Notes: generated by a model from the sequence alone, not told the origin. A DNA stretch of 64,000 nucleotides from Collimonas pratensis (GCF_001584185.1 NZ_CP013234.1:1984001-2048000); one strand, 5' to 3'. Positions 26,366 through 38,873 are shown, counted from the first letter of the stretch. Made by a program: numbers and translations.

Positions 26366-27523
26366 TTACAGTGCCGCTTCGAGGATCTTGCGGCTGACTG
26401 CGAGGGTGTGGTCCTGGTGCTCACCGAGTCGGGTCATGCCATGTTGTTCGAGTTGCACCAGCACCGTTTCGACCGCAGGCTGGCCCAATTCATAATCCGA
26501 CAAGCGGGTCTTGATGCCCATGCTTTCAAAGAATGCGCGGGTGCGTTCAATGGCGAGGTCGATACGGGCATCTTCGCTGCCTTCGGTAATCTGCCAGACG
26601 CGCTCGGCGTATTGCAGCAGTTTGGCATGTTTGCTATGGCGGCGCACGGTCAGCAAGGACGGCAGCACGATCGCCAGGGTGCGGGCATGGTCGATATCGT
26701 ATTGCGCGGTCAGTTCATGGCCGAGCATGTGGGTAGCCCAGTCTTGCGGCACGCCGGCGCCGATCAAGCCGTTGAGCGCCAGCGTCGCTACCCACATCAG
26801 GTTGGCGCGAGCGTCGTAGTCATTTGGCTCGGCCAGCACTTTCGGCCCGGTTTCGATCAGGCTCAGCAGCAAGCCTTCGGCGAAGCGGTCTTGCACCTGG
26901 CCTTGCACCGGATACGTCAGGTATTGCTCGACGGTGTGCACGAAGGCATCCACCACGCCGTTGGCGATCTGCCGCGGCGGCAGGGTGAAGGTTTTGGTCG
27001 GATCGAGAATCGAGAATTGCGGAAACACCAGCGGGCTGTGGAAGGCTAGCTTGGCCTGTATCGATTTGCGGGTGACGACGCCGCCGTTGTTCATTTCCGA
27101 GCCGGTCGCCGGCAAGGTCAGCACGCTGCCGAAGGGCAGGGCGCTGGTGATGTTGGCGCCGCGCTTGACGGCGATGTCCCACGCTTCGCCTTCGAAATGC
27201 GCAGCGGCGGCGACAAACTTGGTGCCGTCGATGACCGAGCCGCCGCCGACCGCCAGCAGGAAATCGATCTTTTGCGCGCGCACCTGCTCGACAGCCTGCA
27301 TCAGCGTTTCATAACTCGGATTCGGTTCGATGCCGGCGAACTCATGGACTTCACGCTCGCCGAGCGCTGCCTTGACTTCGGCCAGAGTGCCGGTTTTCTG
27401 CGCGCTGGCGCCGCCGTACAGGATCAGTACACGGGCCTTGGCAGGCACCAGCTGAGACAGCTTGGCGATGGTGTCGCGGCCGAAGACGATCTTGGTGGGA
27501 TTGTAGAATTCAAAATTCAGCAT
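26366..27523 (-). CDS. yqhD: NADPH-dependent aldehyde reductase, iron-containing ADH family
   Basis: ATG 27523 with AAAGGA seven bases upstream gives 385 residues; the six-codon longer form has no support. The sequence follows remembered E. coli YqhD closely: FLLAVGGGSVIDGTKFVAAA, LPPRQIANGVVDAFVHTVEQ, and the metal-binding block GVPQDWATHMLGHELTA with its His ligands. YqhD reduces short aldehydes such as acrolein, malondialdehyde and butanal with NADPH. It is the first enzyme gene after nemR, 98 bases downstream. Confidence 0.93.
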   Translation of the reverse strand: MLNFEFYNPTKIVFGRDTIAKLSQLVPAKARVLILYGGASAQKTGTLAEVKAALGEREVHEFAGIEPNPSYETLMQAVEQVRAQKIDFLLAVGGGSVIDGTKFVAAAAHFEGEAWDIAVKRGANITSALPFGSVLTLPATGSEMNNGGVVTRKSIQAKLAFHSPLVFPQFSILDPTKTFTLPPRQIANGVVDAFVHTVEQYLTYPVQGQVQDRFAEGLLLSLIETGPKVLAEPNDYDARANLMWVATLALNGLIGAGVPQDWATHMLGHELTAQYDIDHARTLAIVLPSLLTVRRHSKHAKLLQYAERVWQITEGSEDARIDLAIERTRAFFESMGIKTRLSDYELGQPAVETVLVQLEQHGMTRLGEHQDHTLAVSRKILEAAL

Positions 27524-27621
27524 GGGGATTTCCTTTGGCAAATAAGTCGCTCAAACAAGGCGAGCGGCAAAAAAACGGATGCGCCTGCGAGATGCAAGCG
27601 CGTGTGTGATGTGTGGATTGT

Positions 27622-28212
27622 TCAGGGCGACGCCAGTACGCTGAGGCTGATCTCCATGGCGTTTTCGAGCGGACCGCGGTCACGCTGCAGCTTGGCCAGC
27701 AGACTGGCGCCCAACCATAGCTGATAGAGCATCTGTGCGGTTTTCTGGGGTTCCAGGCTGAGCTGCAGGGAACCGTCGGCGATGCCTTCAGCGATGCAGT
27801 CGGCGATCCGGGCCATCACTTGCTGTGTGCCTGCGCACAGGACCAGGCGCATGTCGTCCGACAGATCGGCCACTTCCGCACTGAGCTTGACTACCAGGCA
27901 CTTGTCCATGGCTTCGCCGCCGGCTTGGGTCTCGCGCCAGTTGCTCCAATAGCGCAGCAAGCGCTCGCGTGCCGGCCCGGCGCCGGTCTGCAAGACCTGG
28001 TTGAGCGCCTGCAGATAATCTTCTACATATTGTTCCATCAGCGCCCGGCCGTATTGCTCCTTCGAGCCGAAGTAGTGATAGAAGGAGCCCTTGGGTATCG
28101 CCGCCGCACTCAGGATCTCGCTCAGCCCGACTCCGGAGAAGCCTTTGACTGCAATGATTTTCTGTCCGGCGTCGAGGATATGGCGCTTGGTGGTGTCGTA
28201 AGAGGTTCGCAT
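27622..28212 (-). CDS. nemR: NemR-like TetR-family electrophile sensor
   Basis: The 196-residue TetR protein has the helix-turn-helix GFSGVGLSEILSAAAIPKGS followed by FYHYFGSKE. The ligand domain carries KCLVVKLSAEVADLSDDMR. The cysteine here (Cys105) aligns with the redox-active Cys106 of E. coli NemR, and the tail WLGASLLAKLQRDRGPLENA also matches. NemR is released from DNA by N-ethylmaleimide, methylglyoxal, quinones and bleach. Its own operon (yqhD, CurA-like, DJ-1) encodes reactive-carbonyl enzymes, and a good operator palindrome lies 22 bases upstream of the start. Confidence 0.88.
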   Translation of the reverse strand: MRTSYDTTKRHILDAGQKIIAVKGFSGVGLSEILSAAAIPKGSFYHYFGSKEQYGRALMEQYVEDYLQALNQVLQTGAGPARERLLRYWSNWRETQAGGEAMDKCLVVKLSAEVADLSDDMRLVLCAGTQQVMARIADCIAEGIADGSLQLSLEPQKTAQMLYQLWLGASLLAKLQRDRGPLENAMEISLSVLASP

Positions 28213-28233
28213 GATGGAGCTATTCTACATTAA

Positions 28234-28254
28234 AATTAGACCGGTCGTCTAATT
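28234..28254. promoter_or_regulatory. Probable NemR operator
   Basis: AATTAGAC-CGGTC-GTCTAATT is a perfect 8-base inverted repeat around a 5-base centre. It is placed 22-42 bases before nemR, where it would cover the promoter. The core TAGAC(C)...GTCTA agrees with the operator type described for NemR-like repressors. Confidence 0.75.
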
Positions 28255-28443
28255 CAATCAAAACTGATAATTTTTAACCAAATTTGGGCAGAATCCGGCC
28301 GATTCGATACTTTAAAGTTATCCAGTCATGCTTTACCGATGACTATTCATGTTTACGCATATCCGTTATGCTGGTGGGGTTGATTATGCAATTTTCATAT
28401 CTATCCGAAAGTTGACAGTTCCCCACCTTTTTTAGCGGCGCCC

Positions 28444-29400
28444 ATGACATCCCGTACCAACCACCATCTTGATACCTACCTGCTGCGTGTGCTGCACACC
28501 TTGCTGGTGGAAAAAAGTGTCTCGCGCACCGCCATCAAGCTGGGGCAGTCGCAGCCGACCATCAGCAACACGCTCAAGCGTTTGCGCGAGCTGACCGGCG
28601 ACGCCATCCTGGTGCGCGGCAAGACTGGCATGGTGCCGACGGAACGGGGGCAGGAGCTGCTGGCGCTGGCCAAGCAAGGCCTGGAAGTGATCGAAAGAAT
28701 TGCGGCGCCGGTGGCCGCCTTTGAAGCCGACAGCACCTCGCGAGTGTTCCATATCGGTACGCCGGATTACCTGAACATGCTGCTGATCCCGTCCATCATC
28801 GAGCAGCTGCGCAAGCGCGCGCCGGGCGCCAGCCTGATGGTGCATGCGCTGGACGCCAACCTGGACTACGCCAGCGCGCTGGAAACCGGCCGCTTCGACA
28901 TGGTGATCGGCAACTGGCCGGATCCGCCCGAGCACCTGCACCTGGCGCAATTGTTCGACGACGACGTGGTGTGCATGATGCACCGCGACCATCCGGTCGC
29001 GAAGAAGGGCCTGACCCTCAAGTATTACCTGGAAATGCCGCACCTGGCGCCGACCCCGTATATAGAAGGGCACCGCAGCGGCATCGACGCCGCGCTGGCC
29101 GAACAGGGTCTGAAGCGCAACGTGCAGGTGACGATTCCGTACTTCGCGCTGGTGCCGCACGTGCTGTCGAAATCCGATCTGATTTTCACTACCGGCCGCC
29201 AGTTCGCCGAGCACATCATCGAAGACTGGCCGATCGGCATGTTTACCCTGCCGTTCGACATGCCGAAGATGCGTTTCTACATGCTGTGGCATGCGCGTTC
29301 GCATGTGGCGCCGGACGTGGTCTGGCTGCGGCGGCTGATCGCCGAAGTGGCCGCCGGCCTAGGCAAGACGCCGGCCAAGCAAGCGGTGCAGCAGATGTAG
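28444..29400 (+). CDS. LysR-family transcriptional regulator
   Basis: The 318-residue protein has a NodD/LinR-like N-terminal helix-turn-helix (LLVEKSVSRTAIKLGQSQPT, then ISNTLKRLREL). The LysR sensor domain starts near residue 95 (VFHIGTPDYLNMLLIPSIIE). It is divergent from nemR across 231 bases and convergent with the old-yellow-enzyme gene. Its inducer is unknown; given its place it might respond to aromatic or electrophilic compounds. The stop codon is embedded in the left arm of an inverted repeat. Confidence 0.85.
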   Translation: MTSRTNHHLDTYLLRVLHTLLVEKSVSRTAIKLGQSQPTISNTLKRLRELTGDAILVRGKTGMVPTERGQELLALAKQGLEVIERIAAPVAAFEADSTSRVFHIGTPDYLNMLLIPSIIEQLRKRAPGASLMVHALDANLDYASALETGRFDMVIGNWPDPPEHLHLAQLFDDDVVCMMHRDHPVAKKGLTLKYYLEMPHLAPTPYIEGHRSGIDAALAEQGLKRNVQVTIPYFALVPHVLSKSDLIFTTGRQFAEHIIEDWPIGMFTLPFDMPKMRFYMLWHARSHVAPDVVWLRRLIAEVAAGLGKTPAKQAVQQM

Positions 29401-29515
29401 GGTGTGCACATCGTGCCCACGCGTTACGGCGATATCCAGAGAGCGAGCCCATCCGGCACCGAAGTAAGCATTGCGTAGGGCAAATTCACGCGTGGGCACG
29501 ATGTGCCCACCCTAC
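29397..29515. repeat. MITE-like element with 28-base inverted arms
   Basis: The arm at 29397-29424 (GTAGGGTGTGCACATCGTGC...) pairs with 29488-29515 (...GATGTGCCCACCCTAC) at 27 of 28 positions, enclosing 63 bases with no gene. GTAGGGTGGGCAC-headed palindromes of this kind are familiar intergenic repeats in Burkholderiales. The left arm supplies the TAG stop of the LysR gene. No target-site duplication is obvious. Confidence 0.8.
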
Positions 29516-29536
29516 AGAACTGATTTGATTTTCCGC

Positions 29537-32489
<2,953 letters not shown>

Positions 32490-32800
32490 GTTGGATTATG
32501 TATGGGCCGCCGTTGAACCTGGCCCTGCGGTTTGCCTGCATCTGCATCAAGCTGCAATCTTAGCGCGTCCGTGGATTGATATTGCCATCCGTTAAGAGGG
32601 CGAGCGCACTTTGCTATCTATTCAAGGGGAACTTCAACCAATTGTGGATTATCGATATACTTACTTCATTGCCTGGCAGTTTGCTAGTGTAGTGGATGTT
32701 GGGCGATGGCGCAGGATCTCGCTGCGAAGGATGTGATTTTTTATAGCTGAACAAGCAACTAAATGTGTCGTTCCACTGATAGCAACCTTAGGAGAATCCT
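32490..32800. other. Intergenic region between divergent ABC exporter and egtD
   Basis: This 311-base AT-richer stretch has no supported ORF. It must contain two divergent promoters. I could not pick a -35/-10 pair with confidence, and no strong palindrome is visible. Confidence 0.5.
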
Positions 32801-33769
32801 TTGGCTCAACTGCAGCAACCGGCGCATCCGGAAAACTGCGTAGCGCAAGACGAGGTTCAAGATCAGCTGGTAGCCGGCCTGCTGGCGCCCCATGCCCACG
32901 TCTCTCCCAAATATCTATACGATGTACTCGGCTCCCGCTTGTTTGCGGCGATCTGTGAACTGCCGGAATACTATCCGACCCGTACCGAAGCAGCGATCTT
33001 CGAACAGAATGCCGGCGCGATCGCCGCGGCGCTCGGCCCCGATGCGACCCTGATCGACCTCGGCGCCGGCAATTGCAGCAAGGCGGCGCGCCTGTTCCCG
33101 AGCCTGCGGCCGAAGCAGTATGTAGCGATCGACATCTCGGAAAAATTCCTGCGCGAAGCGGTCAGCGCGTTGCAGCAGCAGTTCCCGAAAATCAAGATGA
33201 CCAGCCTGGGCATGGATTTCTCCTCCGAGCTGGAGCTGCCTGCCGCGGTAGGTGCGCAGCGCCGCCAGTTCTTTTATCCCGGTTCTTCCATCGGCAATTT
33301 TGCGCCGCTGGAATCACTGAAGTTTTTGCACAATATCCGCAAGTCCATCGCCGGCAGCGACGGCGGCCTGCTGATCGGCATCGACCTGGTCAAGGACAAG
33401 GCCGTGCTGGATGCCGCCTATGACGATGCGCTAGGCGTCACCGCGGCCTTCAACCTGAATTTGCTGAACCATGTGAACCGCCTGCTGGAAGCCGATTTCC
33501 AGCCGCAGCAATGGAGCCACCGGGCCTTCTACAACGAGGCTCGGCATCGCATAGAAATGCACCTGGAAGCACGCCAGGACCTGGTGGTCCATTGGCAGGA
33601 CGGCGGCATGCGGCGCTTCGCCCAGGGCGAAAGCATCCATACCGAAAGCAGCTACAAATACACCGAGCAAGGCTTCATTGACCTGCTGCAGCAAGCCGGC
33701 TTCGGCAAGGTCCAGACCTGGAGCGACGAGCACAACTGGTTCATGGTCTGCCATGCCCGCATCGCTTGA
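32801..33769 (+). CDS. egtD: L-histidine N-alpha-methyltransferase (ergothioneine step 1)
   Basis: The TTG start at 32801 has TAGGAG seven bases upstream; the next ATG would remove conserved sequence. The 322-residue protein contains YLYDVLGSRLFAAICELPEY followed by YPTRTEAAIF, the SAM motif TLIDLGAGNCSKA and FYPGSSIGNF, all typical of EgtD (DUF2260/methyltransf_33). It trimethylates histidine to hercynine. Its last codons overlap the frame of egtB, and the two genes form an operon. Ergothioneine is a thiol antioxidant, matching the redox theme of this window. Confidence 0.93.
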   Translation: MAQLQQPAHPENCVAQDEVQDQLVAGLLAPHAHVSPKYLYDVLGSRLFAAICELPEYYPTRTEAAIFEQNAGAIAAALGPDATLIDLGAGNCSKAARLFPSLRPKQYVAIDISEKFLREAVSALQQQFPKIKMTSLGMDFSSELELPAAVGAQRRQFFYPGSSIGNFAPLESLKFLHNIRKSIAGSDGGLLIGIDLVKDKAVLDAAYDDALGVTAAFNLNLLNHVNRLLEADFQPQQWSHRAFYNEARHRIEMHLEARQDLVVHWQDGGMRRFAQGESIHTESSYKYTEQGFIDLLQQAGFGKVQTWSDEHNWFMVCHARIA

Positions 33770-33795
33770 ACGCGCAACCCGACAACAGGATGACG

Positions 33796-35067
33796 ATGGA
33801 TATGGTGACCAGACCCGGCCTGGCCTCTGAGGCTGCAGGCCAAGCAACGCAGGCAATGCGCCATCTGGCGGCAGCTTTCGCAAGCGTGCGCGAACAGAGC
33901 TGCCGGCTGGTGCAGCCCTTGTCGGCAGAAGACTGCTGCGTGCAATCGATGCCGGATGCCAGTCCCGCCAAATGGCATCTGGCCCACACCACCTGGTTTT
34001 TCGAGACCTTCATCCTGGAACGTTTCGAAAGCGCCTTCCAGCCTTTCCACCCGGCCTTCCGGGTGCTCTTCAATTCCTATTACGAAGGCGTAGGCGAACA
34101 GCATCCGCGTGCGCAGCGCGGCCTGATGACGCGGCCGGCGCTGGCGGAGGTGCTGGCCTACCGGCAGAACGTCGACCAACGGCTGCTGGCGTTGCTGGCG
34201 CAAGTGCCGGCGGCAGACATTGCCGGCGAACTGGCGACCCTGGTCGAACTCGGTTTGCAGCACGAACAGCAGCATCAGGAACTGCTGTTGACCGATATCA
34301 AGCATTTGCTGTCGATGAATCCTTTGCTGCCGCCTTACCACGGGCCTGACGCCACGGCCGACGCTGATGCTGGGCGCGAACAAGCGCGTGCGCTGCGCTG
34401 GCAGCCGTTCGAAGCCGGCATCGTTGAAGTCGGCCACGTTGGCCAGGGATTTTTCTTCGACAATGAAACCCCGCGCCACCGTCAGTTTGTCGAACCGTTT
34501 TCAATGGCTTCGCGGCTGGTCAGCAACGGCGAGTATCTCGCGTTCATGGAAGACGGCGGCTACCGCAATCCCTTGCTGTGGCTGGCGGCCGGCTGGGACT
34601 GGGTGATGCAGCAGAAGATCACGCAGCCGCTGTACTGGCATCAGGCCCAGGCGCAATTCGATTCGGCCTGGCGCGAATTTACCCTGCATGGCCCGCAGCC
34701 GCTAGCCCTGCATGAAGCCGTCACTCATCTGTCCTTTTTTGAAGCGGAAGCCTATGCGCGCTGGGCTGGCGCCCGTTTGCCGACGGAGGCGGAATGGGAA
34801 GCCGCGGCGGCTGGTGGCCCACTGCAAGGAGAGAATTATTTCGGCGTCGCCTGGCAATGGACCACCAGCAGCTATGCGCCATATCCCGGCTACGTCGCCT
34901 TGCCTGGCGCCGTCGGTGAGTACAACGGCAAATTCATGGTCAACCAGTACGTGTTGCGCGGTTCTTCGGCGGCGACGCCGCATGGCCATGCGCGTCTAAG
35001 CTACCGCAACTTCTTTCCGGCCACCGCGCGCTGGCAGTTCAGCGGCATCCGCCTGGCGCGTTCTTAA
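33796..35067 (+). CDS. egtB: Ergothioneine biosynthesis protein EgtB (iron sulfoxide synthase)
   Basis: The N-terminal DinB-like domain carries LAHTTWFFETFILERFESAF and the iron-binding HEQQHQE (His156, His160 region). The C-terminal FGE-sulfatase domain has RLPTEAEWEAAAAGG and a final RNFFPATARWQFSGIRLAR. It joins a thiol donor to hercynine with O2. ATGs at 33790, 33796 and 33802 are possible; 33796 has AGGA five bases upstream (423 residues). No egtC or egtE is adjacent, so the donor thiol and the C-S lyase are undetermined. It is coupled to egtD. Confidence 0.92.
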   Translation: MDMVTRPGLASEAAGQATQAMRHLAAAFASVREQSCRLVQPLSAEDCCVQSMPDASPAKWHLAHTTWFFETFILERFESAFQPFHPAFRVLFNSYYEGVGEQHPRAQRGLMTRPALAEVLAYRQNVDQRLLALLAQVPAADIAGELATLVELGLQHEQQHQELLLTDIKHLLSMNPLLPPYHGPDATADADAGREQARALRWQPFEAGIVEVGHVGQGFFFDNETPRHRQFVEPFSMASRLVSNGEYLAFMEDGGYRNPLLWLAAGWDWVMQQKITQPLYWHQAQAQFDSAWREFTLHGPQPLALHEAVTHLSFFEAEAYARWAGARLPTEAEWEAAAAGGPLQGENYFGVAWQWTTSSYAPYPGYVALPGAVGEYNGKFMVNQYVLRGSSAATPHGHARLSYRNFFPATARWQFSGIRLARS

Positions 35068-35092
35068 ACGATATTTCGCATGACTTTTTGGG

Positions 35093-36016
35093 TCATTTCC
35101 GGCATTGGTCGGCAGGGAACTGCAGCTTGCTCAGATGTTCAATCAGGAAATCGACGAATACCCGCACTGCCGGCAACAAACCGCGCTGGGTCGGGTATAC
35201 CACTTGCACATGTCCGGCCGGCGTGGTCCAGCCGGGCAGCACATGGACCAGCCGGCCTTGCGTCAGCTCTTCGCTGCAATACTCGGTAGGGAGCATGGTC
35301 AGGCCGAGGTGCCGCAGCGCCGCCCGCTTGCGCAAGGGAAAATCCTCTACCGCCAGGCGCGCTTCCGTCACCAGTTCGTAACGTTCATCGCCGGGGCCGT
35401 CGAGCAGCTGGTGGACGCGGCGATCACGTTCAACCGCGCCGAGGAAGGGCAGTTTTGCCAGTTCGCGCGGGTGGTTAAGGACGCCATATCTGGCCAGCAG
35501 CTCCGGCGTCGCCACCAGCACGCCAGAGGCGGAGCGCAAACGACGTGTCGCCAGGTTGGGATCTTCATCGTCGGTGGCGCGTACCCGCACGGCGACATCC
35601 ACCCCCTCTTCCAGCAGGTTGATGCGGCGGTTGGTGAACAGCAGGTCGATATTCACTTTCGGATAGCGCTCCAGGAAAGCCGGTAGCGCGAACGCCACTT
35701 CCGTCTGCGCAATCGCCACCACGCAGCTGACCCGCACCGTGCCGCTCGGTTCAGCCAGCGAGCTGGTGACCGCCAGTTCGGCCGCTTCGGCGGCGGCAAT
35801 CACCACCTGGCAGTGCTGGTAGTAGCGGTTGCCGAGATCGGTCAGGGCGATGCCGCGGGTGTTGCGTTGTAGTAAGCGCGCGCCCAGGCGGGTCTCCAGC
35901 TCTGAAATTCGCCGCGACAAGCGCGACTTCGGGATGCCCAGGCTGCGGCCGGCCGCCGTGAAACCGCCTTCCTGCACGACATTGGCAAAGAAATAGAGGT
36001 CATTCAAGTCTTGCAT
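35093..36016 (-). CDS. LysR-family regulator divergent from azoR
   Basis: The 307-residue protein (ATG 36016; an ATG three codons upstream is also possible) has the LysR helix-turn-helix YFFANVVQEGGFTAAGRSLG followed by IPKSRLSRRISELETRLGAR. Its sensor domain is of the CrgA/quinone-regulator group. It is divergent from azoR across 188 bases. By analogy with LysR/azoreductase pairs such as QorR- or YhaJ-like systems, it may sense quinones. It ends 25 bases after the egtB stop, convergently. Confidence 0.87.
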   Translation of the reverse strand: MQDLNDLYFFANVVQEGGFTAAGRSLGIPKSRLSRRISELETRLGARLLQRNTRGIALTDLGNRYYQHCQVVIAAAEAAELAVTSSLAEPSGTVRVSCVVAIAQTEVAFALPAFLERYPKVNIDLLFTNRRINLLEEGVDVAVRVRATDDEDPNLATRRLRSASGVLVATPELLARYGVLNHPRELAKLPFLGAVERDRRVHQLLDGPGDERYELVTEARLAVEDFPLRKRAALRHLGLTMLPTEYCSEELTQGRLVHVLPGWTTPAGHVQVVYPTQRGLLPAVRVFVDFLIEHLSKLQFPADQCRK

Positions 36017-36204
36017 GATCGTCATCCACTGTTCTGTATGTGGAACAATATATCTTATTTTTGCTATCTAGTTCTATTATCGATGCGGGGATACCATGCA
36101 CTCAATGGTTCAGGTAACCAGGCAAATCAAACTCTGTTGGCATCGTGATGTACGGATCGCTATAGATTTTGACCCACTCTTAATTTAATCGAACGGCATA
36201 TATC

Positions 36205-36822
36205 ATGAAACTCTTACATATTGATTCCAGCATTCTCGGTGACGCATCCGCCTCACGCCAACTGACCCGCGAAGTAGTGGCAACACTGCAAGCAGCGGAT
36301 TCCGATCTTGAACTGACTTACCGCGACCTGAGCAAAGACGTCACCGCCCATTTGAGCGGCGCGAGCTTTGCGGCCAAGGGCACACCTGCGGAAAAACGCA
36401 ACCTGGCGCAAAAGCTGGAAGTGGAGCTCAGCGAAGCAATCCTCAATGAATTCATGGCGGCCGATGTGATCGTGCTCGGCGCGCCGATGTACAACTTCAG
36501 CGTGCCGACCCAGCTCAAGGCATGGATCGACCAGATCAGCGTTGCTGGCGTGACTTTCCGTTATAGTGAAAAAGGCCCGGAAGGCCTGGCCACAGGCAAG
36601 CGCGTGGTGATCGTGTCTACTTCGGGTGGCAAACATGCCGGCAGCCCTACTGGCGTCGCCCATGAAGACTATCTGAAATTGGTGTTCGGCTTCCTCGGGA
36701 TTACCGATATCGAAGTGGTTCGCGCTGACGGTTTGGCCTACAGTCCGGAAGTGAAAGAAGCTAGCTTTGCGGCAGCACGTGCGCGTATCAGCGATCTGAC
36801 CAGCGCAGTGGCAATGGCCTGA
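36205..36822 (+). CDS. azoR: FMN-dependent NADH-azoreductase
   Basis: The 205-residue flavodoxin-like protein has [20 protein letters not shown], the FMN-site [20 protein letters not shown] and [12 protein letters not shown], all characteristic of AzoR. It reduces azo dyes and quinones by two electrons with NADH, avoiding semiquinone radicals. It is monocistronic with its own terminator and is transcribed away from a LysR gene that probably controls it. It adds to the quinone and electrophile defence genes of this window. Confidence 0.92.
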   Translation: MKLLHIDSSILGDASASRQLTREVVATLQAADSDLELTYRDLSKDVTAHLSGASFAAKGTPAEKRNLAQKLEVELSEAILNEFMAADVIVLGAPMYNFSVPTQLKAWIDQISVAGVTFRYSEKGPEGLATGKRVVIVSTSGGKHAGSPTGVAHEDYLKLVFGFLGITDIEVVRADGLAYSPEVKEASFAAARARISDLTSAVAMA

Positions 36823-36840
36823 TCGGCAGGGCTGAAATGA

Positions 36841-36878
36841 AAAAAACGCTACTTGGTAACTAGTAGCGGTTTTTTTTC
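36841..36878 (+). terminator. Rho-independent terminator after azoR
   Basis: An A-run, CGCTACT, an 8-base loop, AGTAGCG and a T8 run form a symmetric terminator that could also work for transcription from the leuA side. From here to the leuA stop (37046) nothing else is visible. Confidence 0.9.
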
Positions 36879-37045
36879 GCCTGCTGTTTTTATTCGGCGT
36901 AGAAGAAGTAATAGCGCGGCGGAACGTCACTGGTAACTGACGTCCGGCCGCGCTGATGTAAGCATGTAGTACGGTAATACCCAGCTTGCACGATACCTGC
37001 CTGCCGCGTGATCGCCGCGGCAGGAGGATAAAAGAAAGCTGTGGT

Positions 37046-38752
37046 TTACGCCGCTGCCGCGCTCCCGCCGATTTCCTGGTTAGCGGCCTGGCCGGCGATT
37101 TCAATCTGCCGGTTGACGGCGCTCAGGATCGCCTTGAACGAGGCGGTCAGGGTATTGGCGTCGATGCCGACGCCGAACCCGGTTGGCGCATCGTTGAGGC
37201 GCAGCTCGATGTAGCTGGCGGCCTGGGCGTCGGCGCCGGCGCTGATCGCATGCTCATGGAAATCCATTAGCTTGATGTCCAGCCCCAGTGCATTGACGAA
37301 GGCGTCGATCGGACCGTTGCCCTGGCCGCTGCTGGTGTGCGCCTGGCCGTCGCGCACGATGTCGATTTCGATCTTCACCGGCTGCGCCTGGCGCGAATCT
37401 TCACTCATGCGGTGGCCGCAATACACATACGGCGTTTGCTTGTCCAGATACTCTTGTTTGAAGATGTCATAGATATCGCTGGCGGCAATTTCCTTGCCGG
37501 TGGCGTCGGCAGCTTTCTGGATTGCGCGGCTGAATTCGATCTGCAGGCGGCGCGGCATCGCCAGGCCGTAGTCCTGTTCCAGCAGATAAGCCATGCCGCC
37601 CTTACCGGACTGGCTGTTGACGCGGATCACGGCATCGTAGCTGCGGCCAAGATCGGCCGGGTCGATCGGCAGGTAGGGGATTTCCCAGATGGCATCGGCC
37701 TTCTGTGCGGCGAAACCCTTCTTGATCGCATCCTGGTGCGAGCCGGAGAAGGCGGTAAACACCAGGTCGCCGACATACGGGTGGCGCGGATGGACCGGAA
37801 TCTGGTTGCAATCTTCCACGCATTGGCGAACCTCATCGATATCGGAAAAGTCCAGGCCGGGATTGACACCCTGGGTGTACAAGTTGAGGGCCAGTGTCAC
37901 CAGGTCGACATTGCCGGTGCGTTCGCCGTTGCCGAACAGGCAGCCTTCGACGCGGTCGGCGCCGGCCATCACGGCCAGCTCGGCGGCGGCGACGCCGGTG
38001 CCGCGGTCATTGTGCGGATGGACGCTGATGATGGCGGCATCGCGGCGGGCCAGGTTACGGTGCATCCATTCGATCTGGTCGGCGAATACATTCGGTGTGC
38101 TGCACTCGACCGTGGTCGGCAGGTTGAGGATGACTTTGCGGGCCGGCGTGGCTTGCCAGGCGTCGACCACGGCGTCGCAGACTTCCTTGGAGAAGTCCAG
38201 CTCGGCCATGCTGAAGGTTTCCGGTGAATACTCGTAGCGCCATTGGGTTTCTGGACGGGCATCGGTCAGCTCCTTGATCAGGCGCGTGCCGGAGACGGCG
38301 ATTTCCTTGACTTCGTCGCGGCTTTTGTTGAACACGATGCGGCGCCAGGCCGGTGCGATAGGATTGTACAGATGGACGATGGCTTGTTTTGCATCTTTGA
38401 GCGAGTCGACGGTGCGGCGGATCAAGTCTTCGCGCGACTGGGTCAAAACGATGATGGTGACGTCGTCGGGAATATGCTTTTCCTCGATCAGTTTGCGGAC
38501 GAAATCGAAGTCAGTCTGCGAGCCGGATGGAAAACCGACTTCGATTTCCTTGAGACCGATTTTCACCAGCAATTTGAAGAAGCGCAGCTTGCGCGCGGCA
38601 TCCATCGGTTCGATCAAGGCCTGGTTGCCGTCGCGCAGATCGGTGCTCATCCAGATGGGCGGTGCGCTGATCACTTGATTCGGCCAGGTGCGATCGCTCA
38701 AGGGGATCGTCGGAAAAGGGCGGTATTTGACTGCGGGATTTTGCAACATCAT
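37046..38752 (-). CDS. leuA: 2-isopropylmalate synthase
   Basis: The 568-residue enzyme has the DRE-TIM barrel opening [20 protein letters not shown], the [20 protein letters not shown] metal site (HxH), and a C-terminal LeuA allosteric domain (residues about 430-560). Length and sequence fit the longer LeuA type found in beta-proteobacteria and actinobacteria. It condenses acetyl-CoA with 2-oxoisovalerate, the first step of leucine synthesis, and is inhibited by leucine. Upstream are a leucine-rich leader peptide and a strong hairpin, indicating transcription attenuation. leuB-D are not in the window. Confidence 0.95.
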   Translation of the reverse strand: MMLQNPAVKYRPFPTIPLSDRTWPNQVISAPPIWMSTDLRDGNQALIEPMDAARKLRFFKLLVKIGLKEIEVGFPSGSQTDFDFVRKLIEEKHIPDDVTIIVLTQSREDLIRRTVDSLKDAKQAIVHLYNPIAPAWRRIVFNKSRDEVKEIAVSGTRLIKELTDARPETQWRYEYSPETFSMAELDFSKEVCDAVVDAWQATPARKVILNLPTTVECSTPNVFADQIEWMHRNLARRDAAIISVHPHNDRGTGVAAAELAVMAGADRVEGCLFGNGERTGNVDLVTLALNLYTQGVNPGLDFSDIDEVRQCVEDCNQIPVHPRHPYVGDLVFTAFSGSHQDAIKKGFAAQKADAIWEIPYLPIDPADLGRSYDAVIRVNSQSGKGGMAYLLEQDYGLAMPRRLQIEFSRAIQKAADATGKEIAASDIYDIFKQEYLDKQTPYVYCGHRMSEDSRQAQPVKIEIDIVRDGQAHTSSGQGNGPIDAFVNALGLDIKLMDFHEHAISAGADAQAASYIELRLNDAPTGFGVGIDANTLTASFKAILSAVNRQIEIAGQAANQEIGGSAAAA

Positions 38753-38786
38753 GGGAAGCCTCTCTGGGAGCTGGTTAAATTTACTG

Positions 38787-38838
38787 GATACGTTTGCTAG
38801 ATACGTGCGCTAAATGCGTGCGCTAGATGCGTATGTCG
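38787..38838. repeat. 13-base tandem repeat in the leuA leader
   Basis: Four head-to-tail units of 13 bases: GATACGTTTGCTA (38787), GATACGTGCGCTA (38800), AATGCGTGCGCTA (38813) and a diverged GATGCGTATGTCG (38826). They lie in the leuA untranslated leader between the attenuator hairpin and the start codon. Copy number could vary between strains. Confidence 0.8.
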
Positions 38839-38873
38839 ATGAAACAGGAAAACGGATAGGTCGGTGGCGGCGC

